Notes: generated by a model from the letters alone, not told the origin. 64,000 nucleotides of DNA from Onstottus_B arcticum (GCA_038040485.1 JBBPIE010000004.1:220175-284174); one strand, 5' to 3'. Positions 1-9,379 are shown, counted from the stretch's first letter. Numbers and translations: made by a program.

Positions 1-177
1 GCCTTGCACGAGAGTGCGAAGCTCATCGATTCCGCGATTCGGATCGCTTGGCGCTCGCTGACAGGAGACAGTCATCGGCGCGGTGAGACTGACGATGAGC
101 AAGACTACCTGGAGCGAAGCGGCACCAGCTCGGCGTCGGGTCATCGGGTTAGCACGTCCGCGAACCAGGGTCTGCAT
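1..177 (-). CDS. putative lipoprotein, N-terminal part only (runs off window)
   Basis: An open frame on the minus strand starts at ATG 177-175, with CGGAG a few bases upstream, and runs off the left edge. A second in-frame ATG lies at 144-142. After it come three arginines, a hydrophobic stretch (LQVVLLIVSLTAPM) and a cysteine in the context TVSC, then a hydrophilic region. This is the layout of a type II signal peptide, so the product is probably an envelope lipoprotein. The lipobox is imperfect and only about 59 residues are visible, so no function can be given. The region before the heptamer palindrome (178-262) is its likely promoter region. Confidence 0.5.
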   Translation of the reverse strand, partial: MQTLVRGRANPMTRRRAGAASLQVVLLIVSLTAPMTVSCQRAPSDPNRGIDELRTLVQG

Positions 178-262
178 GGGGAACTCCGGTGAGGCGATCT
201 GCATAATCACGTTGTCGAGGCTAATTGAATTATCGTCGATCAGGGTTGCTCGGGACAAGGGT

Positions 263-434
263 AGAAGTCAGAGGTCAGAAGTCAGAGGTCAGATTGTGGA
301 TTTTAGATTTTAGATTTTAGATTTTAGATTTTGGATTTTGGATTCAGAGAACAAGCGTTTTACAACCGCGCAAGAATTCCCAAATCCAAAATCCAAAATC
401 TAAAATCCAAAATCTGCCCGTTGACCTCTGACTA
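263..434. repeat. nested palindrome built from 7-bp repeats
   Basis: The outer arms are GGTCAGA-type heptamers (about 265-291) and their complement (420-434). The inner arms are tandem GATTTTA/GATTTTG heptamers (about 297-343) and their complement (about 381-414). The whole element can fold into one long hairpin. The right end overlaps the stop codon of the neighbouring gene (432-434). A related element lies at 7050-7158, and a GGTCAGT version at 39871-40026. Confidence 0.8.
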
Positions 435-1790
435 ACCTGCCATTGACACGGAAGGACCCGGATAATCGGCGCCGAGCTTGCTCACGTCGCCTTCAGCCAG
501 CGTGTTGACGAGTTCGTCGTAGAAATAATCGGCCTTAGTGGCAACCGCCGGGGTTATTCGCTTCTCGTACATCTGCCGGCTGCGCTCAATGTCATCCTTC
601 AACCGGCCATATAGGTCACTGTTGCGCCGCCCGTCCGTCACCTTCTGTTCGTTGTAGAGTTTGATCTCGCTGACCAGCAAGCGCGCAAATCGCCGCGCGT
701 CGCTGTGGAGCTTCTCCTCATCATCGAGTGGACCGGTGCGTAACGCGCCGACTGCGGGCTCGGCAGCCACGACTTCGGGCATGGACCTCGAGATTCCCGA
801 TTGCGCTCCGTCGGCAGGAGCGTCGTAAGCGGGAGAGTGAGCGGGCGCGGGCTGCGGCTCGGGTTCCGCCGAAACGGTTGGTTGAGTCTCTGGGTAAGCG
901 GCAGGCTCAGGCTGCGATGGTTCGGCCTCTTCAGGGCTTGCGACAAAGCCTGGCGCCGGCGGCTTCGCGGTCTCAGTGCCCTGCGCAGCCTCGCTCCGTG
1001 GCGGGGAGACGTCAGACGCTGGCGCAGGCTTGGCGGCTACATGGGCCGCCTCTCCGATCCGCGCTCTCAAGGAAACGAGTTCGACCACGAGTCCGGCAGT
1101 ATGAACCAATAACTCGATAGCTTCGACGTTGGTCGCGCCCTCGCCGCGTTCCGCCGAGTCCGCATAAATCACGGCTGCGCATTTACCGCGGACTTTCAGC
1201 GGCACCGCCATCACTCGTTGCGGTTGAACGCCGCCAAGCCGCGAGAAGATCAACTCGTTCTCAGTTTGGTCCTCGGGTGAACCGTAGAAGGTTTGTTGCG
1301 AGTTCAGGGCCATCCGCAGAGCCGTGTCGGCCTGCAACGAAATCGAGAGCCCGCGGATTTGCCCCGCGACTTTTGAATCGTCGAGGCCTCGCGCCGCCCA
1401 CGCAAGCGCGTTGGTTCCCTTCACGACGAACAGGACGAGTCTGGGCGCGAAGTTCGCGGCACGAGCGACAAGCGAGTTGAGAACGTCGGCTTGCGACTTC
1501 TGTTCGTCGAGCTCGGCCACCGAATCGCGCAGCAAGGCAATATCTGCCCCCAGCCGCACGCTCTCGGCGCCTGCCTGATCTATCTGAGCGCCGACCTCCG
1601 CCGCGATTTGCCCAAGCGACTCATCGGATTCCTCCATCGAGCCGGCGGCGTCCGTGCGCTCGAGTAAGCGAGTGAACGATTCGTTGACCTCGCGCTGGAG
1701 GTTGCTGATGTCCTGTTCAAGCAAGCCTACTCGCGATCTGACCAACTCCTCGATTCGCCTTCGCAGCCGAACCTCTCTCTCCTTTTCCAC
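432..1790 (-). CDS. GAF-domain protein with N-terminal coiled coil
   Basis: About 452 residues. The N-terminus is a charged coiled coil (residues 1-100, rich in E, R and L heptads). Next comes a GAF-like region (about 100-240) with the end pattern VMAVPLKVRGKCAAVIYAD. A long Pro/Ala/Glu-rich linker (about 250-350) follows. The C-terminal block of about 90 residues is well conserved in look (ARRFARLLVSEIKLYNEQKV). I chose GTG 1790 because GGGAGGAG lies about 7 bases upstream; GTG 1805 is possible but has no clear ribosome site. The protein is probably cytoplasmic and sensory or scaffolding; ligand and partner are unknown. It is divergent from the rimP cluster with a gap of about 250 bases that must hold both promoters. 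Confidence 0.7.
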   Translation of the reverse strand: MEKEREVRLRRRIEELVRSRVGLLEQDISNLQREVNESFTRLLERTDAAGSMEESDESLGQIAAEVGAQIDQAGAESVRLGADIALLRDSVAELDEQKSQADVLNSLVARAANFAPRLVLFVVKGTNALAWAARGLDDSKVAGQIRGLSISLQADTALRMALNSQQTFYGSPEDQTENELIFSRLGGVQPQRVMAVPLKVRGKCAAVIYADSAERGEGATNVEAIELLVHTAGLVVELVSLRARIGEAAHVAAKPAPASDVSPPRSEAAQGTETAKPPAPGFVASPEEAEPSQPEPAAYPETQPTVSAEPEPQPAPAHSPAYDAPADGAQSGISRSMPEVVAAEPAVGALRTGPLDDEEKLHSDARRFARLLVSEIKLYNEQKVTDGRRNSDLYGRLKDDIERSRQMYEKRITPAVATKADYFYDELVNTLAEGDVSKLGADYPGPSVSMAG

Positions 1791-2031
1791 CTGGGCTCCT
1801 CCCACCGACAGTATCTTTGAAGATGCAACGCGGGGCTATGGGGCTTGCTTCCGATACGCCCGATTATCACGCAGCACTTGTAAGATGTCAATAAATGAGT
1901 AGTCGGCGCTATCGCCTCCGCCGATCGTGCTGCTCGCGAACCAGATTGGCAAAAAACCACGGGATTATTACTTCCGGCCGTTTGCTTGCAATAATCGGTG
2001 TGCTCGCGGTATCATACACAGCTTGCTAGAC

Positions 2032-2058
2032 AAGTGGGCTTGGCCCACTTTTTTTCTT
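2032..2058 (+). promoter_or_regulatory. terminator-like leader hairpin upstream of rimP
   Basis: An 8-bp perfect stem (AAGTGGGC, 2032-2039, with GCCCACTT, 2043-2050) has a 3-base loop and is followed by a T-run (2051-2055). It ends only 8-15 bases before the rimP start codons and occupies the place of the ribosome binding site. It therefore looks like an attenuator or leader rather than the end of an upstream gene, because the upstream gene is divergent. Attenuation by NusA or RimP feedback is inference. Confidence 0.6.
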
Positions 2059-2065
2059 GGCACAA

Positions 2066-2527
2066 ATGATTCATCTGGACCGTGAAGCTGTCGGCAGAAT
2101 CATCGAACGCGTCGGCGCGCGCGAGGGTCTCGAGATAGTCCATTGGGAGACGATCGGTCCGAGCGGCAACTTCGTGCTGCGCATATATATTGATAAGCCG
2201 GGCGGGGTCAACCACGGCGATTGCGAACTGATCAGCCATCAGGTGGGTGCGCTTTTGGATGTGGAGGATTTGATCCCGAATAAGTACACACTGGAGGTTT
2301 CATCTCCGGGTGTCGAGCGCGGGCTCTACAAGCGGGCGGACTATCAACGCTTCTCGGGCACACGGGTGAAGCTAAAGACGCTTGAACCTATCGGCGGCCA
2401 GCGAAATTTCAGGGGCACGCTTGGCGGGATCGAGAACGAAACGGTGATTCTCGAGGCGGACGGGATCGGGAGGATCGACATCCCGTACGAGCAGATTGCC
2501 AAGGCGAATATTGAATACCAGTTTTAG
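2066..2527 (+). CDS. rimP: ribosome maturation factor RimP
   Basis: Product of about 153 residues, normal for RimP, which binds the 30S subunit and helps its late assembly. The family signatures are visible: GLEIVHWE near the N-terminus, LRIYIDKPGGV, then SSPGVERGL and a C-terminal SH3-like half ending GRIDIPYEQIAKANIEYQF. ATG 2066 is preferred; TTG 2057 is in frame but overlaps the hairpin T-run. Neither start has a good Shine-Dalgarno, which fits control by the leader hairpin. It is the first gene of the rimP-nusA-infB cluster, 56 bases from nusA. Confidence 0.95.
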   Translation: MIHLDREAVGRIIERVGAREGLEIVHWETIGPSGNFVLRIYIDKPGGVNHGDCELISHQVGALLDVEDLIPNKYTLEVSSPGVERGLYKRADYQRFSGTRVKLKTLEPIGGQRNFRGTLGGIENETVILEADGIGRIDIPYEQIAKANIEYQF

Positions 2528-2583
2528 CTCCGCGAACGCCCTCGACGGACGGCAACGGACGATCAACTACTGAAGGAAGAGCA

Positions 2584-4335
2584 ATGTCAACGAGCCCGAT
2601 TCCGCAGACCATAGACATCTTAAGCCGCGAGAAAGGTATCGACCCGGAAGTCATCATCTCGGCCATTGAGGACGCAGTCGTCACCGCCGCGCGAAAACAG
2701 TTCAAAACAGGTGAGGACCTTCGCGCGCGCTACAACGCCGAGTCCGGCGACGTCGAGTTGTTCGCGTTGATGACTGTGGTCGAAGAAGTTCAGGATCCGG
2801 CCACCGAGATCAGCCTTCACGACGTCGAAGAGATGGGCGTCGAAGGCGCTGAGGTCGGCGACCAACTCGAGTTCCCCAAACCTCGCGAGGAGCTGGGCCG
2901 CATTGCAGCTCAAACCGCCAAGCAAATCATCTTTCAGAAAGTCCGAGAAGCCGAGCGCAATAACGTCTACGACGAATACATCGGCCGCGTGGGCGAACTT
3001 GTACACGGGTTCGTCAAACGATTCGAAGGCGGGCGCATCATAACCGATCTCGGCAAGATCGAAGCAGTGCTGCCAAAAACTCAACAGTCGCGCGCAGAAG
3101 CATTCAGCCAGGGTGAGCGCGTTCGGATCGTCATCAACTCGGTCTCCAAAGACTCAAAAGGCCCGCAAGTTGAAGTGTCACGCACCTCGCCCGAGTTGGT
3201 GAAGCGATTGTTCGAGATGGAAGTGCCCGAGATCTACGACGGGACTGTTCAGATAAAGGTCGCCGTGCGCGAGCCGGGTGACCGCGCCAAAATCGCTGTC
3301 ATCTCGACCGAGCGTGACGTCGATCCGGTCGGTGCTTGCGTTGGAATGAAGGGTTCGCGCGTCCAGGCGATTATCCGCGAGTTGCGCGGCGAACGCATCG
3401 ACATAATCGAATGGAGCGAGGACCCGGCAGTCTTCGCCGCCAATGCGCTCTCCCCCGCAAAGGTCGCCAAGGTCGAGATCAACAGCTTTGAAGAAAAAAA
3501 GCTCACGGTCACCGTCCCCGAAGATCAATTGTCGCTAGCCATCGGCAAGAAGGGACAGAACGTGCGGCTGGCCGCGAAGCTTGTGGGTTGGCACATCGAC
3601 ATTCGAAGCGCCGAGGAAGCGGCTCGCGCGGCGGCTGCGCAACTTGAAGCGGTGATGGCCGGCGGCGAAGCGACGCTGACCGACATTCGCGACAGTCTGG
3701 CGCTCGATCAGATCACCGCCGAGCGTCTCAAAGACCGCGGCATCGAGACCATCGAGCAGCTTACGACAATCACCGTTGACGAACTGGTCGACGCTATAGA
3801 CGTGAGCTTCGATCAAGCGAATGAGATTCTCGACCGGGCGCGACGGCTACTTTCGCAGAAGCAGGCTCGTGAGGCGAAGGAAGCCCGCGAGGCCGAAGAA
3901 GCAGCGCTCAATCCTCCTGTTGTCGAGGGCGAGGCCGCAGGTGAGGAACACGAAACGTCCGAAGCCGATGAGAGTGTCGAGACTGAAGCGTCCGACTCAG
4001 GCGAGAGTGTCAAGACTGAAGCAGTCGCGGAAGCTGAAGCGGCAGTCGAAGCTCCGATCGAGGCAGCAGCGCTCGATGGAACACTTGAAGCGCCTGTTCT
4101 AAAAACCGGCGAGACCGCCGAGGAAGCGGCCATCGAAACTACTGAAGGTGAATCTTCGCCCGAGGTTGAGGCGGCGGCTGAGACAGCAACCGCCAATACC
4201 GACGAGCAGCCGATGGGCGCGGCTGAAGACGCTTCCCCTGACGCGCCGAGCGAAGCGTCAGAAACGCCGCCCGGCGAACCCGAAGCCGAATCGGACTCAG
4301 TCAACACGCCCGAAGACGAAAAGGGAAAGCAATGA
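2584..4335 (+). CDS. nusA: transcription termination/antitermination factor NusA
   Basis: 583 residues. Domain order: polymerase-binding N-terminus (1-125), S1 domain (about 133-200), KH1 with GMKGSR at 254-259, KH2 with GKKGQN at 321-326, then a helix-hairpin-helix-like region (about 365-425) with DRGIETIEQL. The last 150 residues (430-583) are an acidic Glu/Ala/Ser-rich low-complexity tail, longer than in most NusA proteins. It acts with RNA polymerase in pausing, termination and antitermination. The start ATG has AAGGAAG upstream. Cotranscribed with rimP and infB. Confidence 0.96.
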   Translation: MSTSPIPQTIDILSREKGIDPEVIISAIEDAVVTAARKQFKTGEDLRARYNAESGDVELFALMTVVEEVQDPATEISLHDVEEMGVEGAEVGDQLEFPKPREELGRIAAQTAKQIIFQKVREAERNNVYDEYIGRVGELVHGFVKRFEGGRIITDLGKIEAVLPKTQQSRAEAFSQGERVRIVINSVSKDSKGPQVEVSRTSPELVKRLFEMEVPEIYDGTVQIKVAVREPGDRAKIAVISTERDVDPVGACVGMKGSRVQAIIRELRGERIDIIEWSEDPAVFAANALSPAKVAKVEINSFEEKKLTVTVPEDQLSLAIGKKGQNVRLAAKLVGWHIDIRSAEEAARAAAAQLEAVMAGGEATLTDIRDSLALDQITAERLKDRGIETIEQLTTITVDELVDAIDVSFDQANEILDRARRLLSQKQAREAKEAREAEEAALNPPVVEGEAAGEEHETSEADESVETEASDSGESVKTEAVAEAEAAVEAPIEAAALDGTLEAPVLKTGETAEEAAIETTEGESSPEVEAAAETATANTDEQPMGAAEDASPDAPSEASETPPGEPEAESDSVNTPEDEKGKQ

Positions 4336-4433
4336 CGAGATAACTTATTTAACACGAGCACGCTGGCTCGAAGCCTTGAGTTGCGATTAATACGCGCTAT
4401 CGGTCAAACGCGTGGAGACGAAGTCGGATCAGT

Positions 4434-7049
4434 ATGCCAACAGGTCAAAAGATAAGGATCTACGATCTTGCTAAAGAGCTGAAGCTCGATAACAAGAAAG
4501 TCATGGAGGACGCGCGACGCGAAGGCATCGACGTAAGTGTGCCTTCCAACACCGTACCGCACGAAGTCGCCGAACGAATTCGAACCAAGTACTTCCCAAA
4601 GAAGGTCGTCAAAGCCGTTGGGCCACGACTCGTCAAACACGCCAAACAGGCTGAGCCTGTCGAGACGCCGTCGGAGCCCGCTGAGGCCGAAGCGACTCAA
4701 GAAGACTTCGAGGAATCCGAAGCTGCCTCGCCTGCCATTGCGCCAGCACCGGGAGCGCCCGAGCCACTAAAGCCAACGGTTCGGGTGTTAAAAGCGACTC
4801 CTCAACCGCCACCTTCAGCAGAGCAACCCGCTCTGGAGCCGCTCGCAGCGTTTCAAGCAGAGGCTCCAAGCACGGAACCGGAGCCGGAACCCACGGCCGC
4901 TCATGCGCCGATAGGTCAGCGGCCGCCATCACAGGTCAGAGTCCTTCGGCCGAGACCGGGAATGAGCGCGCCGCCTCCGGGCAGATCGGGCGCGACGGCT
5001 TATTCACCTGGCGGCGCCGGAGGCGTGCGTGCAGCAGGGGCCGAAGGCGTTGCAACCGAAACAGGAACGCCAAAGGTCGCCCCGCGAACAACTTATATCC
5101 CGCAAGATACCGGGAGGCCGCGCAAGCGCACCCGGCGCGGCAAACGCGGGCCCGGCGAGTTCGGCCACGAAGAGGGAAAGCATCTCGATGTCCCGCGCCA
5201 CATGCGCGGACCGGGGACCGTTGTTCAGAGCAAGCAGAGACCCGTCTTCACCGAGCTGCGCGCGATCAAACTCATCGAAGGCACCACGCTCAAAGACTTT
5301 TCGGAGAAGCTGGAGGTCAAGCCGAAAGAAGTCGTGCAGATGCTCATCCAGCGCGGAGTGATGGCGACGATCAATCAGACGCTCGACCAGGGCCTCGCTC
5401 AGGAAATCGGCAAGGACTTCGGATTCGACATAAGCTTCGCGCCTTTTGAGGACATGATCAGCGAAGCCGAGGAAGAGAAGATCATCGAGTCGGGCGACGA
5501 GGGGACTGTTCCGCGGGCGCCGGTTGTCACAGTCATGGGACACGTCGATCACGGTAAGACATCGTTGCTCGACGCGATCCGCAAGACTCACGTCGCAGAA
5601 GGTGAGGCTGGCGGAATCACTCAACACATCGGAGCTTACTCGGTCGATGTCACCGACCCCGATCATCCCGAGAAAAAACGCCGGATCGTGTTTCTGGACA
5701 CTCCCGGTCACGAAGCCTTCACGATGATGCGCGCGCGCGGCGCTAAAGTAACCGACATCGTCGTGCTGGTAGTCGCGGCGGACGATGGCGTCATGCCTCA
5801 AACACTGGAAGCCATCGATCATGCTCGAGCGGCTGAAGTCCCGATCATCGTCGCGATAAACAAGATCGACAAACCCGACGCCGCGCCTGACCGGGTCAAG
5901 CAGGAACTTTCCGACCGCGGACTGGTCTGGGACGGCTGGGGAGGCGACACGGTAATGGTCGAGGTCTCCGCGAAGAAACAACAGAACCTCGATGCGTTGC
6001 TCGAGATGCTTATCCTCTCTTCAGACATGCTCGATCTGAAGGCCAATCCCGATCGTCTGGCGGCCGGCGTCGTGCTTGAAGCCAAGCTCGATCGCGGACG
6101 CGGTGCGGTCGCCACGGTCCTCGCTCAGCAAGGCACGTTGAAGGTGGGCGACTCGTTTATTGCCGGGCAGGTATTTGGGCGCGTGCGAGCAATGTTCGAC
6201 GATCATGGCAAAGCAATCGCCACCGCCGGGCCCTCGACACCCGTCGAGGTTCTGGGTCTGCAAGGCGTCCCGCACGCCGGCGATCAGATGCAGGTAGTCG
6301 GCGATCCAGCTCAAGCTCAACACATCGCCAATCAGCGTCAGATGCAGGCTCGCCAGGCGGCAATCGCGAGAACCTCTGCACGCGGTCTCGAGCAGCTTTT
6401 CTCAGACAGGAATCAGGTCAAGGAACTGCTGGTCATCTTGAAGGGCGATGTGCAGGGCTCAGTCGAAGCCGTTCGAGATGGACTCAACAAACTCTCGACC
6501 GAGCGAGTCAAAATACGGATCATCAGGTCGGGAGTCGGCGCCATCACCGAATCGGACGTGATGCTCGCGGCGGCTTCGGCGAATGATATGAATCGCGCTT
6601 CGGTCATCATCGGCTTCAACGTGCGGCCCGAATCGCGAGCGCGCGAGATCGCCGAGGCAGAACGCGTGGACGTGCGCCTGCACACGGTAATCTACAAGGT
6701 CGAAGAAGAGATTCGTGCGGCGATGCTCGGGCTGCTTGATGCTACCAAGCGCGAAGTCATCACCGGTCATGCGGAGGTCAGACAGGTGTTCCGGGTGCCC
6801 AAGATCGGCCAGATCGCAGGCTGTTACATAGTCGACGGCGCGATCAAGAGAACGACCGCCCGCATCCTTCGCGACAACGTCGTGATCTTCGAAGGCAAGA
6901 TCGACTCGCTTCGACGATTCAAAGACGACGTCAGCGAGGTTAAGCAGGGCTTCGAGTGCGGGATAGTGCTCGAGAGGTTCCAGGACGTAAAGACCGGCGA
7001 CGTTATCGAGGCCTATACGACTGAATCAGTTGCTCCTACGTCTCTTTGA
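4434..7049 (+). CDS. infB: translation initiation factor IF-2
   Basis: 871 residues. An N-terminal IF2_N region (1-55, IRIYDLAKELKLDNKKV) leads into a Pro/Ala-rich linker, a second IF2_N region (about 275-330) and a GTPase domain. GTPase motifs are GHVDHGKT (about 369-376), GGITQHIG, DTPGH (about 421-425), NKID (about 475-478) and SAK. Domains II-IV follow and end with the C-terminal tRNA-binding barrel. The protein brings initiator tRNA to the 30S subunit and promotes subunit joining. It lies 98 bases after nusA and is followed by the 7050-7158 palindrome and rbfA. Confidence 0.97.
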   Translation: MPTGQKIRIYDLAKELKLDNKKVMEDARREGIDVSVPSNTVPHEVAERIRTKYFPKKVVKAVGPRLVKHAKQAEPVETPSEPAEAEATQEDFEESEAASPAIAPAPGAPEPLKPTVRVLKATPQPPPSAEQPALEPLAAFQAEAPSTEPEPEPTAAHAPIGQRPPSQVRVLRPRPGMSAPPPGRSGATAYSPGGAGGVRAAGAEGVATETGTPKVAPRTTYIPQDTGRPRKRTRRGKRGPGEFGHEEGKHLDVPRHMRGPGTVVQSKQRPVFTELRAIKLIEGTTLKDFSEKLEVKPKEVVQMLIQRGVMATINQTLDQGLAQEIGKDFGFDISFAPFEDMISEAEEEKIIESGDEGTVPRAPVVTVMGHVDHGKTSLLDAIRKTHVAEGEAGGITQHIGAYSVDVTDPDHPEKKRRIVFLDTPGHEAFTMMRARGAKVTDIVVLVVAADDGVMPQTLEAIDHARAAEVPIIVAINKIDKPDAAPDRVKQELSDRGLVWDGWGGDTVMVEVSAKKQQNLDALLEMLILSSDMLDLKANPDRLAAGVVLEAKLDRGRGAVATVLAQQGTLKVGDSFIAGQVFGRVRAMFDDHGKAIATAGPSTPVEVLGLQGVPHAGDQMQVVGDPAQAQHIANQRQMQARQAAIARTSARGLEQLFSDRNQVKELLVILKGDVQGSVEAVRDGLNKLSTERVKIRIIRSGVGAITESDVMLAAASANDMNRASVIIGFNVRPESRAREIAEAERVDVRLHTVIYKVEEEIRAAMLGLLDATKREVITGHAEVRQVFRVPKIGQIAGCYIVDGAIKRTTARILRDNVVIFEGKIDSLRRFKDDVSEVKQGFECGIVLERFQDVKTGDVIEAYTTESVAPTSL

Positions 7050-7158
7050 TTTTGGATTTTAGATTTTGGATTTTGGATTGTCGGGCGAAAGGTATCCAGG
7101 ATCCCAAATCACGGTTTCCCCCAAGCCCGCAAAATCCAAAATCTAAAATCCAAAAATC
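7050..7158. repeat. heptamer palindrome (GATTTTA/GATTTTG type)
   Basis: Left arm 7050-7078 consists of GATTTTG/GATTTTA heptamers; right arm about 7131-7157 is the complement. About 50 bases of unique sequence lie between. It begins directly after the infB stop codon and sits between infB and rbfA, so a transcript of the cluster would carry a long AU-rich hairpin here. Same family as 263-434. Confidence 0.8.
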
Positions 7159-7235
7159 GAACTCGGTTGCAAGTTCCACGCTTTGCCGTTAGCATGTCCA
7201 GTTCGGCTAAGGCGCCGATACGTGACCGAGGGTGT

Positions 7236-7646
7236 ATGACCGGAAGAAGACCCCAACGACTAGCCGAACAGATCAAGGAAGAGGTCAGCTTGATAATCGC
7301 CGGCGAGCTGGAAGACCCGAGAGTCGGGCTCGTAACCGTCACCGAAGCGAAGCTTAGCCCAGACCTCAGACACGCCAAGATTTTCGTAAGCGTTCGAGGA
7401 ACGAAAGATGAAATCAAGGCATCCATGGTGGCCCTAAAACATGCAGCCGGGTTCATCAGGACCCAGCTCGGGCCGTCACTCACGATCCGATATACGCCCG
7501 AGTTGCATTTCGTTCACGATGATAGCGTCGAGACTGCCGCCAGAATTGAAGAGCTACTCAGCGAGGAGTTAGAGAAGGCACGCGAGCGGGAACAAGCTGA
7601 ACAGCCGGCTGCTGAAGAACAGATCAGCCCGGCCCCGAACGAATAG
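7236..7646 (+). CDS. rbfA: 30S ribosome-binding factor RbfA
   Basis: About 136 residues from ATG 7236, which has GAGGG upstream. An in-frame ATG at 7194 and a further upstream start would add residues not typical of RbfA, whose N-terminus usually reads like GRRPQRLAEQIKEEVSLII. The KH-like core is seen in DPRVGLVTVTEAKLSPDLRH and KIFVSVRG, with the late motif IRYTPELHFVHDDSV. The C-terminal 25 residues are Glu/Ala-rich. It binds the 30S subunit during maturation and in cold adaptation. It is followed by nrnA after 35 bases. Confidence 0.93.
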   Translation: MTGRRPQRLAEQIKEEVSLIIAGELEDPRVGLVTVTEAKLSPDLRHAKIFVSVRGTKDEIKASMVALKHAAGFIRTQLGPSLTIRYTPELHFVHDDSVETAARIEELLSEELEKAREREQAEQPAAEEQISPAPNE

Positions 7647-7681
7647 CCCGTTAGCGTTCGAGTTTGCCTTCGATTGGAAAC

Positions 7682-8647
7682 ATGCTTAGTCAGGTCGTAC
7701 AGCTTATAGAACAAAATCAGCGGTTCATGATCACTTCTCACATTCGCCCGGATGGCGATGGATTAGGATCTGGCCTCGCGCTCTACTGGATGCTCCTGTC
7801 TCTGGGCAAAGACGCGGACGTGGTGCTGCGAGACCGGGTGCCGCCGGCTTACAACGTGCTTCCAGGCTCGGACCGCGTGCTTGTGCGCGACGACGTGACC
7901 GAGCGCTACGACGCGGCGTTTATCATCGAGTGCAGCGACGTGGATCGTCCAGGGCTTCCGAGCCTCGGGGACCAATTCGTGGTCAACATCGATCATCACT
8001 CGACGACCGAACCGTTCGGCGACATCAACTGGATCGACGCGACTTCGGCGGCGGTCGGCGAGATGATTTACAACCTCTGCAAAGCGCTCGGCGTCGAGGT
8101 GACCAAAGAAATAGCCGAGTGCATCTACACCGCGCTGCTGACCGACACGGGCAGCTTTCACTTCTCGAATACAACCGAGCGCACGCTAAAGATCGCGTCC
8201 GAGCTTGTGCGCCGCGGAGTCGAACCCGCGCGAATATCGCAAGCGCTCTTTTACTCCTACCCCTTCTCAAAGATCAAGCTGATGGGCCGCGTGCTCTCCG
8301 CAATCGAGCGCGATGAGTCTGGCCGCATCGCCTGGGTGACGATGGACCGCGAGACGATGTACGAAGCCGACGCGTGCGAAGAAGACGCCGACGGAATAGT
8401 CAATCACGCGCTCTCGGTTGACGAAGTTGACGCGGTCGCTTTCTTTAAGGAGCTTTCGCCTGGCACATACCGAGTGAGCCTCCGATCAAAAGGCAAGAAC
8501 AACGTCGCCAAGGTTGCGGAGCTTTTTGGAGGAGGCGGGCATCGGAACGCCGCCGGCTGCCGGATAGACGGAGAGTTCGAAGAAGTGAAACGCCGCGTGA
8601 TCGAGGGGCTTCAAGCTGCACTTGGCGTCGCCCCAGTTTCGGCGTAG
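7682..8647 (+). CDS. nrnA: DHH-family phosphoesterase, NrnA-like oligoribonuclease/pAp phosphatase
   Basis: About 321 residues. The DHH domain shows HIRPDGDGLGSGLAL near the start, a DHH motif in NIDHHSTTEPFG, and AAVGEMIYNL. The DHHA1 domain ends with GGGGHRNAAGCRI. Proteins of this type hydrolyse short RNA oligomers and 3'-phosphoadenosine 5'-phosphate using Mn ions. ATG 7682 is chosen; TTG 7664 is an in-frame alternative. It follows rbfA closely, the common arrangement in many phyla, which supports the NrnA call over other DHH proteins. Confidence 0.9.
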   Translation: MLSQVVQLIEQNQRFMITSHIRPDGDGLGSGLALYWMLLSLGKDADVVLRDRVPPAYNVLPGSDRVLVRDDVTERYDAAFIIECSDVDRPGLPSLGDQFVVNIDHHSTTEPFGDINWIDATSAAVGEMIYNLCKALGVEVTKEIAECIYTALLTDTGSFHFSNTTERTLKIASELVRRGVEPARISQALFYSYPFSKIKLMGRVLSAIERDESGRIAWVTMDRETMYEADACEEDADGIVNHALSVDEVDAVAFFKELSPGTYRVSLRSKGKNNVAKVAELFGGGGHRNAAGCRIDGEFEEVKRRVIEGLQAALGVAPVSA

Positions 8648-8696
8648 GTACTTCGCGGGTTAATTGCAAGAAACGTCGCGCGCGTAGCGAGAGGCA

Positions 8697-9359
8697 CTAT
8701 TCAAACTGCTTCTTGAAATCCAGAAACTGCTGCTTCAGCTCTGACAACTCCAACTCGAGCCTCTCGACCTTCCCTTCCAGCCTGGCAATGCGCTCGTTCT
8801 CGGCCATCACTTCGAGCGTCGCCGCTTCCAACCGCCGCGGCGCCGCAGCCTCGCGTTCTTCCAGGTGTACCTCTCCCGCAAGCACGTGCGCATAGCGGGA
8901 TTCCTTCGTTCCCGGCTGGCGCGGGAGCTTGACCGCCAGAGCCGCGCCGATCAGCGCCTGCAGCGTCAGCTCAACCTCCTCAAGCTCCTTAAACTCATAA
9001 AGCCGTCCGGTTCGCCCTCGAATCTCGCCGGTAGTCTGAGGACCGCGCAACATCAGCACGCACATAACCGCGACTTCCTGCTCGGACAACTTGTAGGCTT
9101 CTGCAAACCGGTGTTCGTACTTCGGCACTCGCGCACCTGCCCCGCTCACCATCCATATCAGCTTCTTCTCACGCAGGCTCTCGAGTCCGCGCGCCACAGT
9201 TTTCTCATCGTATGACACGATCGGCTCACGGTTGGTTAGCTGGTTGCAAGCGTTGGTCAGCGCGTTGAGCGACAGTGGATAGTACTCAGGCGTTGTGACC
9301 GCCTTCTCGATCAGCGAGCCGAGCACGCGAACTTCGACTGAATCAAATATGGCTTCCAT
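8697..9359 (-). CDS. YceH/DUF480 family protein
   Basis: 220 residues, typical length. The DUF480 pattern of two winged-helix-like halves is clear: EVRVLGSLIEKAVTTPEYYPL, NALTNACNQLTNREPI, then MCVLMLRGPQTTGEIRGRT. The last 40 residues form a coiled coil (ERIARLEGKVERLELELSEL). Its molecular role is not established. It is convergent with nrnA and divergent from the decayed gene at 9380. Confidence 0.9.
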   Translation of the reverse strand: MEAIFDSVEVRVLGSLIEKAVTTPEYYPLSLNALTNACNQLTNREPIVSYDEKTVARGLESLREKKLIWMVSGAGARVPKYEHRFAEAYKLSEQEVAVMCVLMLRGPQTTGEIRGRTGRLYEFKELEEVELTLQALIGAALAVKLPRQPGTKESRYAHVLAGEVHLEEREAAAPRRLEAATLEVMAENERIARLEGKVERLELELSELKQQFLDFKKQFE

Positions 9360-9379
9360 GATGTGTTTCCCTTCCAGTT

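Noticed and set aside
728..1120. Open frames antisense to the GAF-domain gene
   Set aside because: Arg-rich shadow frames inside a gene with clear domain content; no ribosome sites.
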